Under the pieces are notes generated by a model. That model had not been told where the DNA came from and searched no databases. It saw only the letters and a list, made by a program, of their open reading frames with translations. Both the position numbers and the translations under genes were made by a program. From Liolophura sinensis (lineage: Eukaryota > Mollusca > Polyplacophora > Chitonida > Chitonidae), in contig NW_027018336.1 of assembly GCF_032854445.1 (NCBI RefSeq), positions 1 through 39,255 of the forward strand: a DNA stretch of 39,255 nt. The letters are read 5' to 3'. Shown one piece after another: positions 1 to 10,693 of this stretch. The first letter of the stretch is position 1; every line of letters begins with the position of its first letter.

Positions 1-260
1 GTGTGGTTTTTCTACACGTAGATAAAGACATTGAGATTGTCTTCGACTTAGAAGTAAGGCAATTGCTGGGTGAGTTAAATGGGCTTAGCCCAAAGATTTG
101 ACGTCTTCTGGGCTACCGAAGGGCACATAACATATAGTCAAAAGTTGAATATAGTAATGACCAGTCGCGATTGTACAGAGTACAGTGTAGCCGATTTCAA
201 TTAACAAAAGGACCAAGCAAAAATGCAAAATTCAAAAAATTGTTCCAGTGCTGCTGGTAA
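1..260 (+). repeat. Partial monomer at left window edge
   Basis: The window opens inside a monomer at GTGTGGTTTTTCTACACG and holds its last 260 bases up to the next phase mark. The same sequence occurs 4,393 bp downstream (4394 onward), so the array certainly extends left of the window. One difference from that copy is visible at 210 (G, against A at 4603). Confidence 0.9.
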
Positions 261-900
261 GAGGCTAATCCGACGTATTTTGTGACGACAAATCGAATGG
301 TGCAATCCGCGTTGCTCTCCGACCAATACTTTTGGCTGTAGCGACAATTGAATGATCATTGATGTCATAATCACGTGCCCAGCAACGGCTCTTACTCCAT
401 GGAAACCAGGGATATTTGCAATTTTTTAACAGCTGCCGATGCCTGGCCCAATTCCGCATCTTTTGGCACCTTATAAATGTGGGTCAGTGTTTAGTTGTAC
501 TTTTTACAGCACACTGTATCAAGTACCTTGTGTTTTTTATGTACAAATGGTGTGGTTTTTCTACACGTAGATAAAAGACATTGAGATTGTCTTCGACTTA
601 GAAGTAAGGCAATTGCTGGGTGAGTTAAATGGGCTTAGGGCAAAGATTTGACGTCTTCTGGGCTACCGAAGGGCACATAACATATAGTCAAAAGTTGAAT
701 ATAGTAATGACCAGTCGCGATTGTACAGAGTACAGTGTAGCCGATTTCAATTAACAAAAAGACCAAGCAAAAATGCAAAATTCGAAAAATTGTTCCAGTG
801 CTGCTGGTAAGAGGCTAATCCGACGTATTTTGTGACGACAAATCGAATGGTACAAAAAGCGTTGCTCTCCGACCAATACTTTTGGCTGTAGTGACAATTG

Positions 901-927
901 AATGATCATTGATGTCATAATCACGTG
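901..927. promoter_or_regulatory. AATGATCATT palindrome, CRE-like octamer and E-box (exemplar)
   Basis: A perfect 10-bp palindrome (901-910) overlaps TGATGTCA (910-917), one base from the CRE consensus TGACGTCA, and is followed by CACGTG (922-927). The arrangement is kept in nearly all monomers. Exceptions are CACATG at 36061, a lost base at about 34411, AATGGTCATT at 33289, 36589 and 38785, and GTCAAAATCACGTG at about 26715. In monomers of the TTTGACG loop state, TGACGTCT provides a second CRE-like core further downstream. These are sequence resemblances only. Whether any factor binds is unknown. Confidence 0.3.
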
Positions 928-1305
928 CCCAGCAACGGCTCTTACTCCATGGAAAACCAGGGATATTTGCAATTTTTTAACAGCTGCCGATGCCTGGCCC
1001 AATTCCGCATCTTTTGGCACCTTATTCATGTGGGTCTGTTGTCAGTTGTACTTTTTACAGCAGACTGTATCAAGTACCTTGTGTTTTTCACGTACAAATG
1101 GTGTGGTTTTTCTACACGTAGATAAAGACATTGAGATTGTCTTGCACTTAGAAGTAAGGCAATTGCTGGGTGAGTTAAATGGGCTTGGCCCAAAGATTTG
1201 TCGTCTTCTGGGCTACCGAAGGGCACATAACTTATAGTCAAAAGTTGAATATAGTAATGACCAGTCGCGATTGTACAGAGTACAGTGTAGCCGATTTCAA
1301 TTAAC

Positions 1306-1338
1306 AAAAAGACCAGGCAAAAATGCAAAAGTGGAAAA
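1306..1338 (+). repeat. A-tract cluster at monomer 3' end (exemplar)
   Basis: Runs of four or five A lie at about 1306-1310, 1319-1323, 1327-1330 and 1334-1338. T-runs of five or six lie earlier in the same monomer at about 973-978, 1052-1056, 1084-1088 and 1107-1111. The polarity (T-runs first, A-runs last) repeats in each unit. Such runs can bend DNA, but their spacing here is not a clean helical repeat, so curvature is only a possibility. Confidence 0.5.
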
Positions 1339-1728
1339 ACTGTTCCAGTGCTGCTGGTAAGAGGCTAATCCGACGTATTTTGTGACGAGAAATCGAATGG
1401 TGCAAACCGCGTTGCTCTCCGACCAATACTTTTGGCTGTAGTGACAATTGAATGATCATTGATGTCATAATCACGTGCCCAGCAACGGCTCTTACTCCAT
1501 GGAAACCAGGGAAATTTGCAATTTTTCAACAGCTGCCGATGCCTGGCTCAATTCCGCTTCTTTTGGCACCTTACTGAAGTGGGTCAGTGTTCAGTTGTAC
1601 TTTTTACAGCAGAATGTATCAAGTACCTTGTGTTTTTCACGTACAAATGGTGTGGTTTTTCTACACGTAGATAAAGACATTGAGATTGTCTTCGACTTAG
1701 AAGTAAGGCAATTGCTGGGTGAGTTAAA

Positions 1729-1763
1729 TGGGCTTAGCCCAAAGATTTGACGTCTTCTGGGCT
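1729..1763. repeat. Three-arm inverted repeat TGGGCT / AGCCCA / TGGGCT (exemplar)
   Basis: TGGGCT (1729-1734) is separated by one base from its reverse complement AGCCCA (1736-1741). AGCCCA can also pair with the later TGGGCT (1758-1763). AAGA (1742-1745) and TCTT (1753-1756) extend that second stem around the 7-base loop TTTGACG, with one bulged C at 1757. The cluster occurs in every monomer. In other states the first arm reads GGCCCA and the loop is TTTGTCG (1187-1214) or TTTCAGG (3931-3958). No protein or function is known to me for it. Confidence 0.75.
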
Positions 1764-1909
1764 ACCGAAGGGCACATAACTTATAGTCAAAAGTTGAATA
1801 TAGTAATGACCAGTCGCGATTGTACAGAGTACAGTGTAGCCGATTTCAATTAACAAAAAGACCAGGCAATAATGCAAAATTCGAAAAATTGTTCCAGTGC
1901 TGCTGGTAA

Positions 1910-2458
1910 GAGGCTAATCCGACGTATTTTGTGACGACAAATCCAATGGTGCAAAAAGCGTTGCTCTCCGACCAATACTGTTGGCTGTAGTGACAATTGA
2001 ATGATCATTTATGTCATAATCACGTGCCCAGTAACGGCTCTTACTCCATGGAAACCAGGGATATTTGCAATTTTTTAACAGCTGCCGATGCCTGGCCCAA
2101 TTCCGCATCTTTTGGCACCTTATTCATGTGGGTCTGTTGTCAGTTGTACTTTTTACAGCAGACTGTATCAAGTACCTTGTGTTTTTCACGTACAAATGGT
2201 GTGGTTTTTCTACACGTAGATAAAGACATTGAGATTGTCTTCGACTTAGAAGTAAGGCAATTGCTGGGTGAGTTAAATGGGCTTAGCCCAAAGATTTGAC
2301 GTCTTCTGGGCTACCGAAGGGCACATAACTTATAGTCAAAAGTTGAATATAGTAATGACCAGTCGTGATTGTACAGAGTACAGTGTAGCCGGTTTCAATT
2401 AACAAAAAGACCAGGCAAAAATGCAAAAGTGGAAAAACTGTTCCAGTGCTACTAGTAA
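1910..2458 (+). repeat. Exemplar 549-bp monomer with internal landmarks
   Basis: This complete monomer shows the landmarks in order. First is the GAGGCTAATCCGACG start, then a two-state site (ACGACAAATC or ACGAGAAATC elsewhere) and a site reading GGTGCAAAAAGCG that is GGTGCAATCCGCG or GGTACAAAAAGCG in other monomers. Next come the AATGATCATT palindrome, a CRE-like octamer, CACGTG, CCATGG and CAGCTG. A three-state box follows at about 2123-2146, then T5 tracts, a variable dinucleotide in GTCTTCGACTT, the TGGGCT inverted-repeat cluster and TGTACAGAGTACA. The monomer ends with an A-tract cluster. The tail before the next start is either GCTGCTGGTAA or GCTACTAGTAA; here it is the latter, which creates ACTAGT. 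Confidence 0.9.
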
Positions 2459-4393
2459 GAGGCTAATCCGACGTATTTTGTAACGAGAAATCGAATGGTG
2501 CAATCCGCGTTGCTCTCCGACCAATACTTTTGGCTGTAGCGACAATTCAATGATCATTGATGTCATAATCACGTGCCCAGCAACGGCTCTTACTCCATGG
2601 AAACCAGGGATATTTGCAATTTTTTAACAGCTGCCGATGCCTGGCCCAATTCCGCATCTTTTGGCACCTTATAAATGTGGGTAAGTGTTTAGTTGTACTT
2701 TTTACAGCACACTGTATCAAGTACCTTGTGTTTTTTATGTACAAATGGTGTGGTTTTTCTACACGTAGATAAAGACATTGAGATTGTCTTCGACTTAGAA
2801 GTAAGGCAATTGCTGGGTGAGTTAAATGGGCTTAGCCCAAAGATTTGACGTCTTCTGGGCTACCGAAGGGCACATAACATATAGTCAAAAGTTGAATATA
2901 GTAATGACCAGTCGCGATTGTACAGAGTACAGTGTAGCCGATTTCAATTAACAAAAAGACCAGGCAAAAATGCAAAATTCGAAAAATTGTTCCAGTGCTG
3001 CTGGTAAGAGGCTAATCCGACGTATTTTGTGACGACAAATCGAATGGTACAAAAAGCGTTGCTCTACGACCAATACTTTTGGCTGTAGTGACAATTGAAT
3101 GATCATTGATGTCATAATCACGTGCCCAGCAACGGCTCTTACTCCATGGAAACCAGGGATATTTGCAATTTTTAACAGCTGCCGATGCCTGGCCCAATTC
3201 CGCATCTTTTGGCACCTTATTCATGTGGGTCTGTTGTCAGTTGTACTTTTTACAGCACACTGTATCAAGTACCTTGTGTTTTTCACGTACAAATGGTGTG
3301 GTTTTTCTACACGTAGATAAAGACATTGAGATTGTCTTCGACTTAGAAGTAAGGCAATTGCTGGGTGAGTTAAATGGGCTTAGCCCAAAGATTTGACGTC
3401 TTCTGGGCTACCGAAGGGCACATAACTTATAGTCAAAAGTTGAATATAGTAATGACCAGTCGTGATTGTACAGAGTACAGTGTAGCCGATTTCAATTAAC
3501 AAAAAGACCAGGTAAAAATGCAAAATTGGAAAAACTGTTCCAGTGCTACTAGTAAGAGGCTAATCCGACGTATTTTGTGGCAACAAATCGAATGGTGCAA
3601 TCCGCGTTGCTCTCTGATTAATACTTTTGGCTGTAGCGACAATTCAATGATCATTGATGTCATAATCACGTGCCTAGTAACGGCTCTTACTCCATGGAAA
3701 CCAGGGATATTTGCAATTTTTTAACAGCTGCCGATGCCTGGCTCAATTCCGCATCTTTTGGCACCTTATAAATGTGGGTCAGTGTTAAGTTGTACTTTTT
3801 ACAGCAGACTGTATCAAGTACCTTGTGATTTTTATGTACAAATGGTGTGGTTTTTCTACACGTAGATAAAGACATTGAGATTGTCTTTGACTTAGAAGTA
3901 AGACAATTGCTGGGTGAGTTAAATTGGGTTGGCCCAAAGATTTCAGGTCTTCTGGGCTACCGAAGGGCACATAACTTATAGTCAAAAGTTAAATATAGTA
4001 ATGACCAGTCGCGATTGTACAGAGTACAGTGTAGCCGGTTTCAATTAACAAAAACACCAGGCAAAAATGCAAAAGTGGAAAAATCGTTCCAGTGCTACTA
4101 GTAAGAGGCTAATCCGACGTATTTTGTGACGAGAAATCGAATGGTGCAATCCGCGTTGCTCTCCGACCAATACTTTTGGCTGTAGCGACAATTGAATGAT
4201 CATTGATGTCATAATCACGTGCCCAGCAAAGGCTCTTACTCCATGGAAACCAGGGATATTTGCAATTTTTTAACAGCTGCCGATGCCTGGCCCAATTCCG
4301 CATCTTTTGGCACCTTATAAATGTGGGTAAGTGTTTAGTTGTACTTTTTACAGCACACTGTATCAAGTACCTTGTGTTTTTTATGTACAAATG

Positions 4394-7300
4394 GTGTGGT
4401 TTTTCTACACGTAGATAAAGACATTGAGATTGTCTTCGACTTAGAAGTAAGGCAATTGCTGGGTGAGTTAAATGGGCTTAGCCCAAAGATTTGACGTCTT
4501 CTGGGCTACCGAAGGGCACATAACATATAGTCAAAAGTTGAATATAGTAATGACCAGTCGCGATTGTACAGAGTACAGTGTAGCCGATTTCAATTAACAA
4601 AAAGACCAAGCAAAAATGCAAAATTCAAAAAATTGTTCCAGTGCTGCTGGTAAGAGGCTAATCCGACGTATTTTGTGACGACAAATCGAATGGTGCAATC
4701 CGCGTTGCTCTCCGACCAATACTTTTGGCTGTAGCGACAATTGAATGATCATTGATGTCATAATCACGTGCCCAGCAACGGCTCTTACTCCATGGAAACC
4801 AGGGATATTTGCAATTTTTTAACAGCTGCCGATGCCTGGCCCAATTCCGCATCTTTTGGCACCTTATAAATGTGGGTCAGTGTTTAGTTGTACTTTTTAC
4901 AGCACACTGTATCAAGTACCTTGTGTTTTTTATGTACAAATGGTGTGGTTTTTCTACACGTAGATAAAAGACATTGAGATTGTCTTCGACTTAGAAGTAA
5001 GGCAATTGCTGGGTGAGTTAAATGGGCTTAGGGCAAAGATTTGACGTCTTCTGGGCTACCGAAGGGCACATAACATATAGTCAAAAGTTGAATATAGTAA
5101 TGACCAGTCGCGATTGTACAGAGTACAGTGTAGCCGATTTCAATTAACAAAAAGACCAAGCAAAAATGCAAAATTCGAAAAATTGTTCCAGTGCTGCTGG
5201 TAAGAGGCTAATCCGACGTATTTTGTGACGACAAATCGAATGGTACAAAAAGCGTTGCTCTCCGACCAATACTTTTGGCTGTAGTGACAATTGAATGATC
5301 ATTGATGTCATAATCACGTGCCCAGCAACGGCTCTTACTCCATGGAAAACCAGGGATATTTGCAATTTTTTAACAGCTGCCGATGCCTGGCCCAATTCCG
5401 CATCTTTTGGCACCTTATTCATGTGGGTCTGTTGTCAGTTGTACTTTTTACAGCAGACTGTATCAAGTACCTTGTGTTTTTCACGTACAAATGGTGTGGT
5501 TTTTCTACACGTAGATAAAGACATTGAGATTGTCTTGCACTTAGAAGTAAGGCAATTGCTGGGTGAGTTAAATGGGCTTGGCCCAAAGATTTGTCGTCTT
5601 CTGGGCTACCGAAGGGCACATAACTTATAGTCAAAAGTTGAATATAGTAATGACCAGTCGCGATTGTACAGAGTACAGTGTAGCCGATTTCAATTAACAA
5701 AAAGACCAGGCAAAAATGCAAAAGTGGAAAAACTGTTCCAGTGCTGCTGGTAAGAGGCTAATCCGACGTATTTTGTGACGAGAAATCGAATGGTGCAAAC
5801 CGCGTTGCTCTCCGACCAATACTTTTGGCTGTAGTGACAATTGAATGATCATTGATGTCATAATCACGTGCCCAGCAACGGCTCTTACTCCATGGAAACC
5901 AGGGAAATTTGCAATTTTTCAACAGCTGCCGATGCCTGGCTCAATTCCGCTTCTTTTGGCACCTTACAGAAGTGGGTCAGTGTTCAGTTGTACTTTTTAC
6001 AGCAGAATGTATCAAGTACCTTGTGTTTTTCACGTACAAATGGTGTGGTTTTTCTACACGTAGATAAAGACATTGAGATTGTCTTCGACTTAGAAGTAAG
6101 GCAATTGCTGGGTGAGTTAAATGGGCTTAGCCCAAAGATTTGACGTCTTCTGGGCTACCGAAGGGCACATAACTTATAGTCAAAAGTTGAATATAGTAAT
6201 GACCAGTCGCGATTGTACAGAGTACAGTGTAGCCGATTTCAATTAACAAAAAGACCAGGCAATAATGCAAAATTCGAAAAATTGTTCCAGTGCTGCTGGT
6301 AAGAGGCTAATCCGACGTATTTTGTGACGACAAATCCAATGGTGCAAAAAGCGTTGCTCTCCGACCAATACTGTTGGCTGTAGTGACAATTGAATGATCA
6401 TTTATGTCATAATCACGTGCCCAGTAACGGCTCTTACTCCATGGAAACCAGGGATATTTGCAATTTTTTAACAGCTGCCGATGCCTGGCCCAATTCCGCA
6501 TCTTTTGGCACCTTATTCATGTGGGTCTGTTGTCAGTTGTACTTTTTACAGCAGACTGTATCAAGTACCTTGTGTTTTTCACGTACAAATGGTGTGGTTT
6601 TTCTACACGTAGATAAAGACATTGAGATTGTCTTCGACTTAGAAGTAAGGCAATTGCTGGGTGAGTTAAATGGGCTTAGCCCAAAGATTTGACGTCTTCT
6701 GGGCTACCGAAGGGCACATAACTTATAGTCAAAAGTTGAATATAGTAATGACCAGTCGTGATTGTACAGAGTACAGTGTAGCCGGTTTCAATTAACAAAA
6801 AGACCAGGCAAAAATGCAAAAGTGGAAAAACTGTTCCAGTGCTACTAGTAAGAGGCTAATCCGACGTATTTTGTAACGAGAAATCGAATGGTGCAATCCG
6901 CGTTGCTCTCCGACCAATACTTTTGGCTGTAGCGACAATTCAATGATCATTGATGTCATAATCACGTGCCCAGCAACGGCTCTTACTCCATGGAAACCAG
7001 GGATATTTGCAATTTTTTAACAGCTGCCGATGCCTGGCCCATTTCCGCATCTTTTGGCACCTTATAAATGTGGGTAAGTGTTTAGTTGTACTTTTTACAG
7101 CACACTGTATCAAGTACCTTGTGTTTTTTATGTACAAATGGTGTGGTTTTTCTACACGTAGATAAAGACATTGAGATTGTCTTCGACTTAGAAGTAAGGC
7201 AATTGCTGGGTGAGTTAAATGGGCTTAGCCCAAAGATTTGACGTCTTCTGGGCTACCGAAGGGCACATAACATATAGTCAAAAGTTGAATATAGTAATGA

Positions 7301-8786
7301 CCAGTCGCGATTGTACAGAGTACAGTGTAGCCGATTTCAATTAACAAAAAGACCAAGCAAAAATGCAAAATTCGAAAAATTGTTCCAGTGCTGCTGGTAA
7401 GAGGCTAATCCGACGTATTTTGTGACGACAAATCGAATGGTACAAAAAGCGTTGCTCTCCGACCAATACTTTTGGCTGTAGTGACAATTGAATGATCATT
7501 GATGTCATAATCACGTGCCCAGCAACGGCTCTTACTCCATGGAAACCAGGGATATTTGCAATTTTTAACAGCTGCCGATGCCTGGCCCAATTCCGCATCT
7601 TTTGGCACCTTATTCATGTGGGTCTGTTGTCAGTTGTACTTTTTACAGCAGACTGTATCAAGTACCTTGTGTTTTTCACGTACAAATGGTGTGGTTTTTC
7701 TACACGTAGATAAAGACATTGAGATTGTCTTCGACTTAGAAGTAAGGCAATTGCTGGGTGAGTTAAATGGGCTTAGCCCAAAGATTTGACGTCTTCTGGG
7801 CTACCGAAGGGCACATAACTTATAGTCAAAAGTTGAATATAGTAATGACCAGTCGTGATTGTACAGAGTACAGTGTAGCCGATTTCAATTAACAAAAAGA
7901 CCAGGTAAAAATGCAAAATTGGAAAAACTGTTCCAGTGCTACTAGTAAGAGGCTAATCCGACGTATTTTGTGGCAACAAATCGAATGGTGCAATCCGCGT
8001 TGCTCTCTGATTAATACTTTTGGCTGTAGCGACAATTCAATGATCATTGATGTCATAATCACGTGCCCAGTAACGGCTCTTACTCCATGGAAACCAGGGA
8101 TATTTGCAATTTTTTAACAGCTGCCGATGCCTGGCCCAATTCCGCATCTTTTGGCACCTTACTGAAGTGGGTCAGTGTTAAGTTGTACTTTTTACAGCAG
8201 ACTGTATCAAGTACCTTGTGATTTTTATGTACAAATGGTGTGGTTTTTCTACACGTAGATAAAGACATTGAGATTGTCTTCGACTTAGAAGTAAGACAAT
8301 TGCTGGGTGAGTTAAATGGGGTTGGCCCAAAGATTTCAGGTCTTCTGGGCTACCGAAGGGCACATAACTTATAGTCAAAAGTTGAATATAGTAATGACCA
8401 GTCGCGATTGTACAGAGTACAGTGTAGCCGGTTTCAATTAACAAAAAGACCAGGCAAAAATGCAAAAGTGGAAAAACTGTTCCAGTGCTACTAGTAAGAG
8501 GCTAATCCGACGTATTTTGTGACGAGAAATCGAATGGTGCAATCCGCGTTGCTTTCCGACCAATACTTTTGGCTGTAGCGACAATTGAATGATCATTGAT
8601 GTCATAATCACGTGCCCAGCAACGGCTCTTACTCCATGGAAACCAGGGATATTTGCAATTTTTTAACAGCTGCCGATGCCTGGCCCAATTCCGCATCTTT
8701 TGGCACCTTATAAATGTGGGTCAGTGTTTAGTTGTACTTTTTACAGCACACTGTATCAAGTACCTTGTGTTTTTTATGTACAAATG
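4394..8786 (+). repeat. 8-monomer higher-order repeat, copy 2 (4,393 bp)
   Basis: This is the second copy, with monomer starts at 4654, 5204, 5754, 6303, 6852, 7401, 7949 and 8498, each 4,393 bp after its partner. Differences from copy 1 include ACAGAAG at about 5966 for ACTGAAG, CCATTTCCG at about 7040 for CCAATTCCG, and the box in the monomer at 7949, which reads ACTGAAG where copy 1 reads ATAAATG. A third copy in the same order would begin at 8787 but does not follow. The array changes phase there instead. Confidence 0.95.
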
Positions 8787-8881
8787 GTGTGGTTTTTCTA
8801 CACGTAGATAAAGACATTGAGATTGTCTTGCACTTAGAAGTAAGGCAATTGCTGGGTGAGTTAAATGGGCTTGGCCCAAAG
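8787..8881 (+). repeat. HOR phase switch, two monomers skipped
   Basis: Up to about 8787 the sequence follows the eighth monomer of the HOR. Downstream, the diagnostic sites GTCTTGCACTT, GGCTTGGCCCAAAG and ATTTGTCGTC, followed by a monomer with GGTGCAAACCGCG and ACAGAAG, match the transition from the second to the third monomer type (compare 5535-5970). The order therefore jumps from type 8 through a partial type 1 into type 3. This is what unequal crossing-over in register with the monomer but out of register with the HOR would leave. The exact breakpoint cannot be placed because the sequence between diagnostic sites is shared. Confidence 0.75.
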
Positions 8882-10693
8882 ATTTGTCGTCTTCTGGGCT
8901 ACCGAAGGGCACATAACTTATAGTCAAAAGTTGAATATAGTAATGACCAGTCGCGATTGTACAGAGTACAGTGTAGCCGATTTCAATTAACAAAAAGACC
9001 AGGCAAAAATGCAAAAGTGGAAAAACTGTTCCAGTGCTGCTGGTAAGAGGCTAATCCGACGTATTTTGTGACGAGAAATCGAATGGTGCAAACCGCGTTG
9101 CTCTCCGACCAATACTTTTGGCTGTAGTGACAATTGAATGATCATTGATGTCATAATCACGTGCCCAGCAACGGCTCTTACTCCATGGAAACCAGGGAAA
9201 TTTGCAATTTTTCAACAGCTGCCGATGCCTGGCTCAATTCCGCTTCTTTTGGCACCTTACAGAAGTGGGTCAGTGTTCAGTTGTACTTTTTACAGCAGAA
9301 TGTATCAAGTACCTTGTGTTTTTCACGTACAAATGGTGTGGTTTTTCTACACGTAGATAAAGACATTGAGATTGTCTTCGACTTAGAAGTAAGGCAATTG
9401 CTGGGTGAGTTAAATGGGCTTAGCCCAAAGATTTGACGTCTTCTGGGCTACCGAAGGGCACATAACATATAGTCAAAAGTTGAATATAGTAATGACCAGT
9501 CGCGATTGTACAGAGTACAGTGTAGCCGATTTCAATTAACAAAAAGACCAGGCAAAAATGCAAAATTCGAAAAATTGTTCCAGTGCTGCTGGTAAGAGGC
9601 TAATCCGACGTATTTTGTGACGACAAATCGAATGGTACAAACCGCGTTGCTCTCTGACCAATACTGTTGGCTGTAGTGACAATTGAATGATCATTTATGT
9701 CATAATCACGTGCCCAGCAACGGCTCTTACTCCATGGAAACCAGGGATATTTGCAATTTTTTAACAGCTGCCGATGCCTGGCCCAATTCCGCATCTTTTG
9801 GCACCTTATTCATGTGGGTCTGTTGTCAGTTGTACTTTTTACAGCAGACTGTATCAAGTACCTTGTGTTTTTCACGTACAAATGGTGTGGTTTTTCTACA
9901 CGTAGATAAAGACATTGAGATTGTCTTCGACTTAGAAGTAAGGCAATTGCTGGGTGAGTTAAATGGGCTTAGCCCAAAGATTTGACGTCTTCTGGGCTAC
10001 CGAAGGGCACATAACTTATAGTCAAAAGTTGAATATAGTAATGACCAGTCGTTATTGTACAGAGTACAGTGTAGCCGATTTCAATTGACAAAAAGACCAG
10101 GTAAAAATGCAAAATTGGAAAAACTGTTCCAGTGCTACTAGTAAGAGGCTAATCCGACGTATTTTGTGGCAACAAATCGAATGGTGCAATCCGCGTTGCT
10201 CTCTGATTAATACTTTTGGCTGTAGCGACAATTCAATGATCATTGATGTCATAATCACGTGCCCAGTAACGGCTCTTACTCCATGGAAACCAGGGATATT
10301 TGCAATTTTTTAAGAGCTGCCGATGCCTGGCCCAATTCCGCATCTTTTGGCACCTTATAAATGTGGGTCAGTGTTAAGTTGTACTTTTTACAGCAGACTG
10401 TATCAAGTACCTTGTGATTTTTATGTACAAATGGTGTGCTTTTTCTACACGTAGATAAAGACATTGAGATTGTCTTGCACTTAGAAGTAAGGCAATTGCT
10501 GGGTGAGTTAAATGGGCTTGGCCCAAAGATTTGTCGTCTTCTGGGCTACCGAAGGGCACATAACTTATAGTCAAAAGTTGAATATAGTAATGACCAGTCG
10601 CGATTGTACAAAGTACAGTGTAGCCGATTTCAATTAACAAAAAGACCAGGCAAAAATGCAAAAGTGGAAAAACTGTTCCAGTGCTACTAGTAA

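Larger units (their letters stand above)
1..4393 (+). repeat. 8-monomer higher-order repeat, copy 1 (4,393 bp)
   Basis: Monomers starting at 261, 811, 1361, 1910, 2459, 3008, 3556 and 4105 are distinct variants whose order is repeated exactly 4,393 bp later. Step lengths (550, 550, 549, 549, 549, 548, 549, 549) are also reproduced, including the extra A in ATAAAAGAC at about 572, the extra A in GGAAAACC at about 955 and the lost T in ATTTTTAAC at about 3170. By eye the copies differ at roughly twenty positions. Only a couple lie before 2.6 kb (210 and 1575); most lie beyond about 2.65 kb. That uneven divergence suggests a mosaic exchange history rather than one clean duplication. Confidence 0.95.

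Noticed and set aside
901-927. Functional promoter with E-box and CRE
   Set aside because: The motifs are too short to call a promoter, with no supported TATA or initiator arrangement and no downstream gene. They are kept only as a low-confidence motif entry.
811-1360. Internal 183-bp sub-repeat making the 549-bp unit a trimer
   Set aside because: Comparing the monomer with itself at offsets of about 183 bp shows no similarity by eye. The divisibility alone is not evidence.
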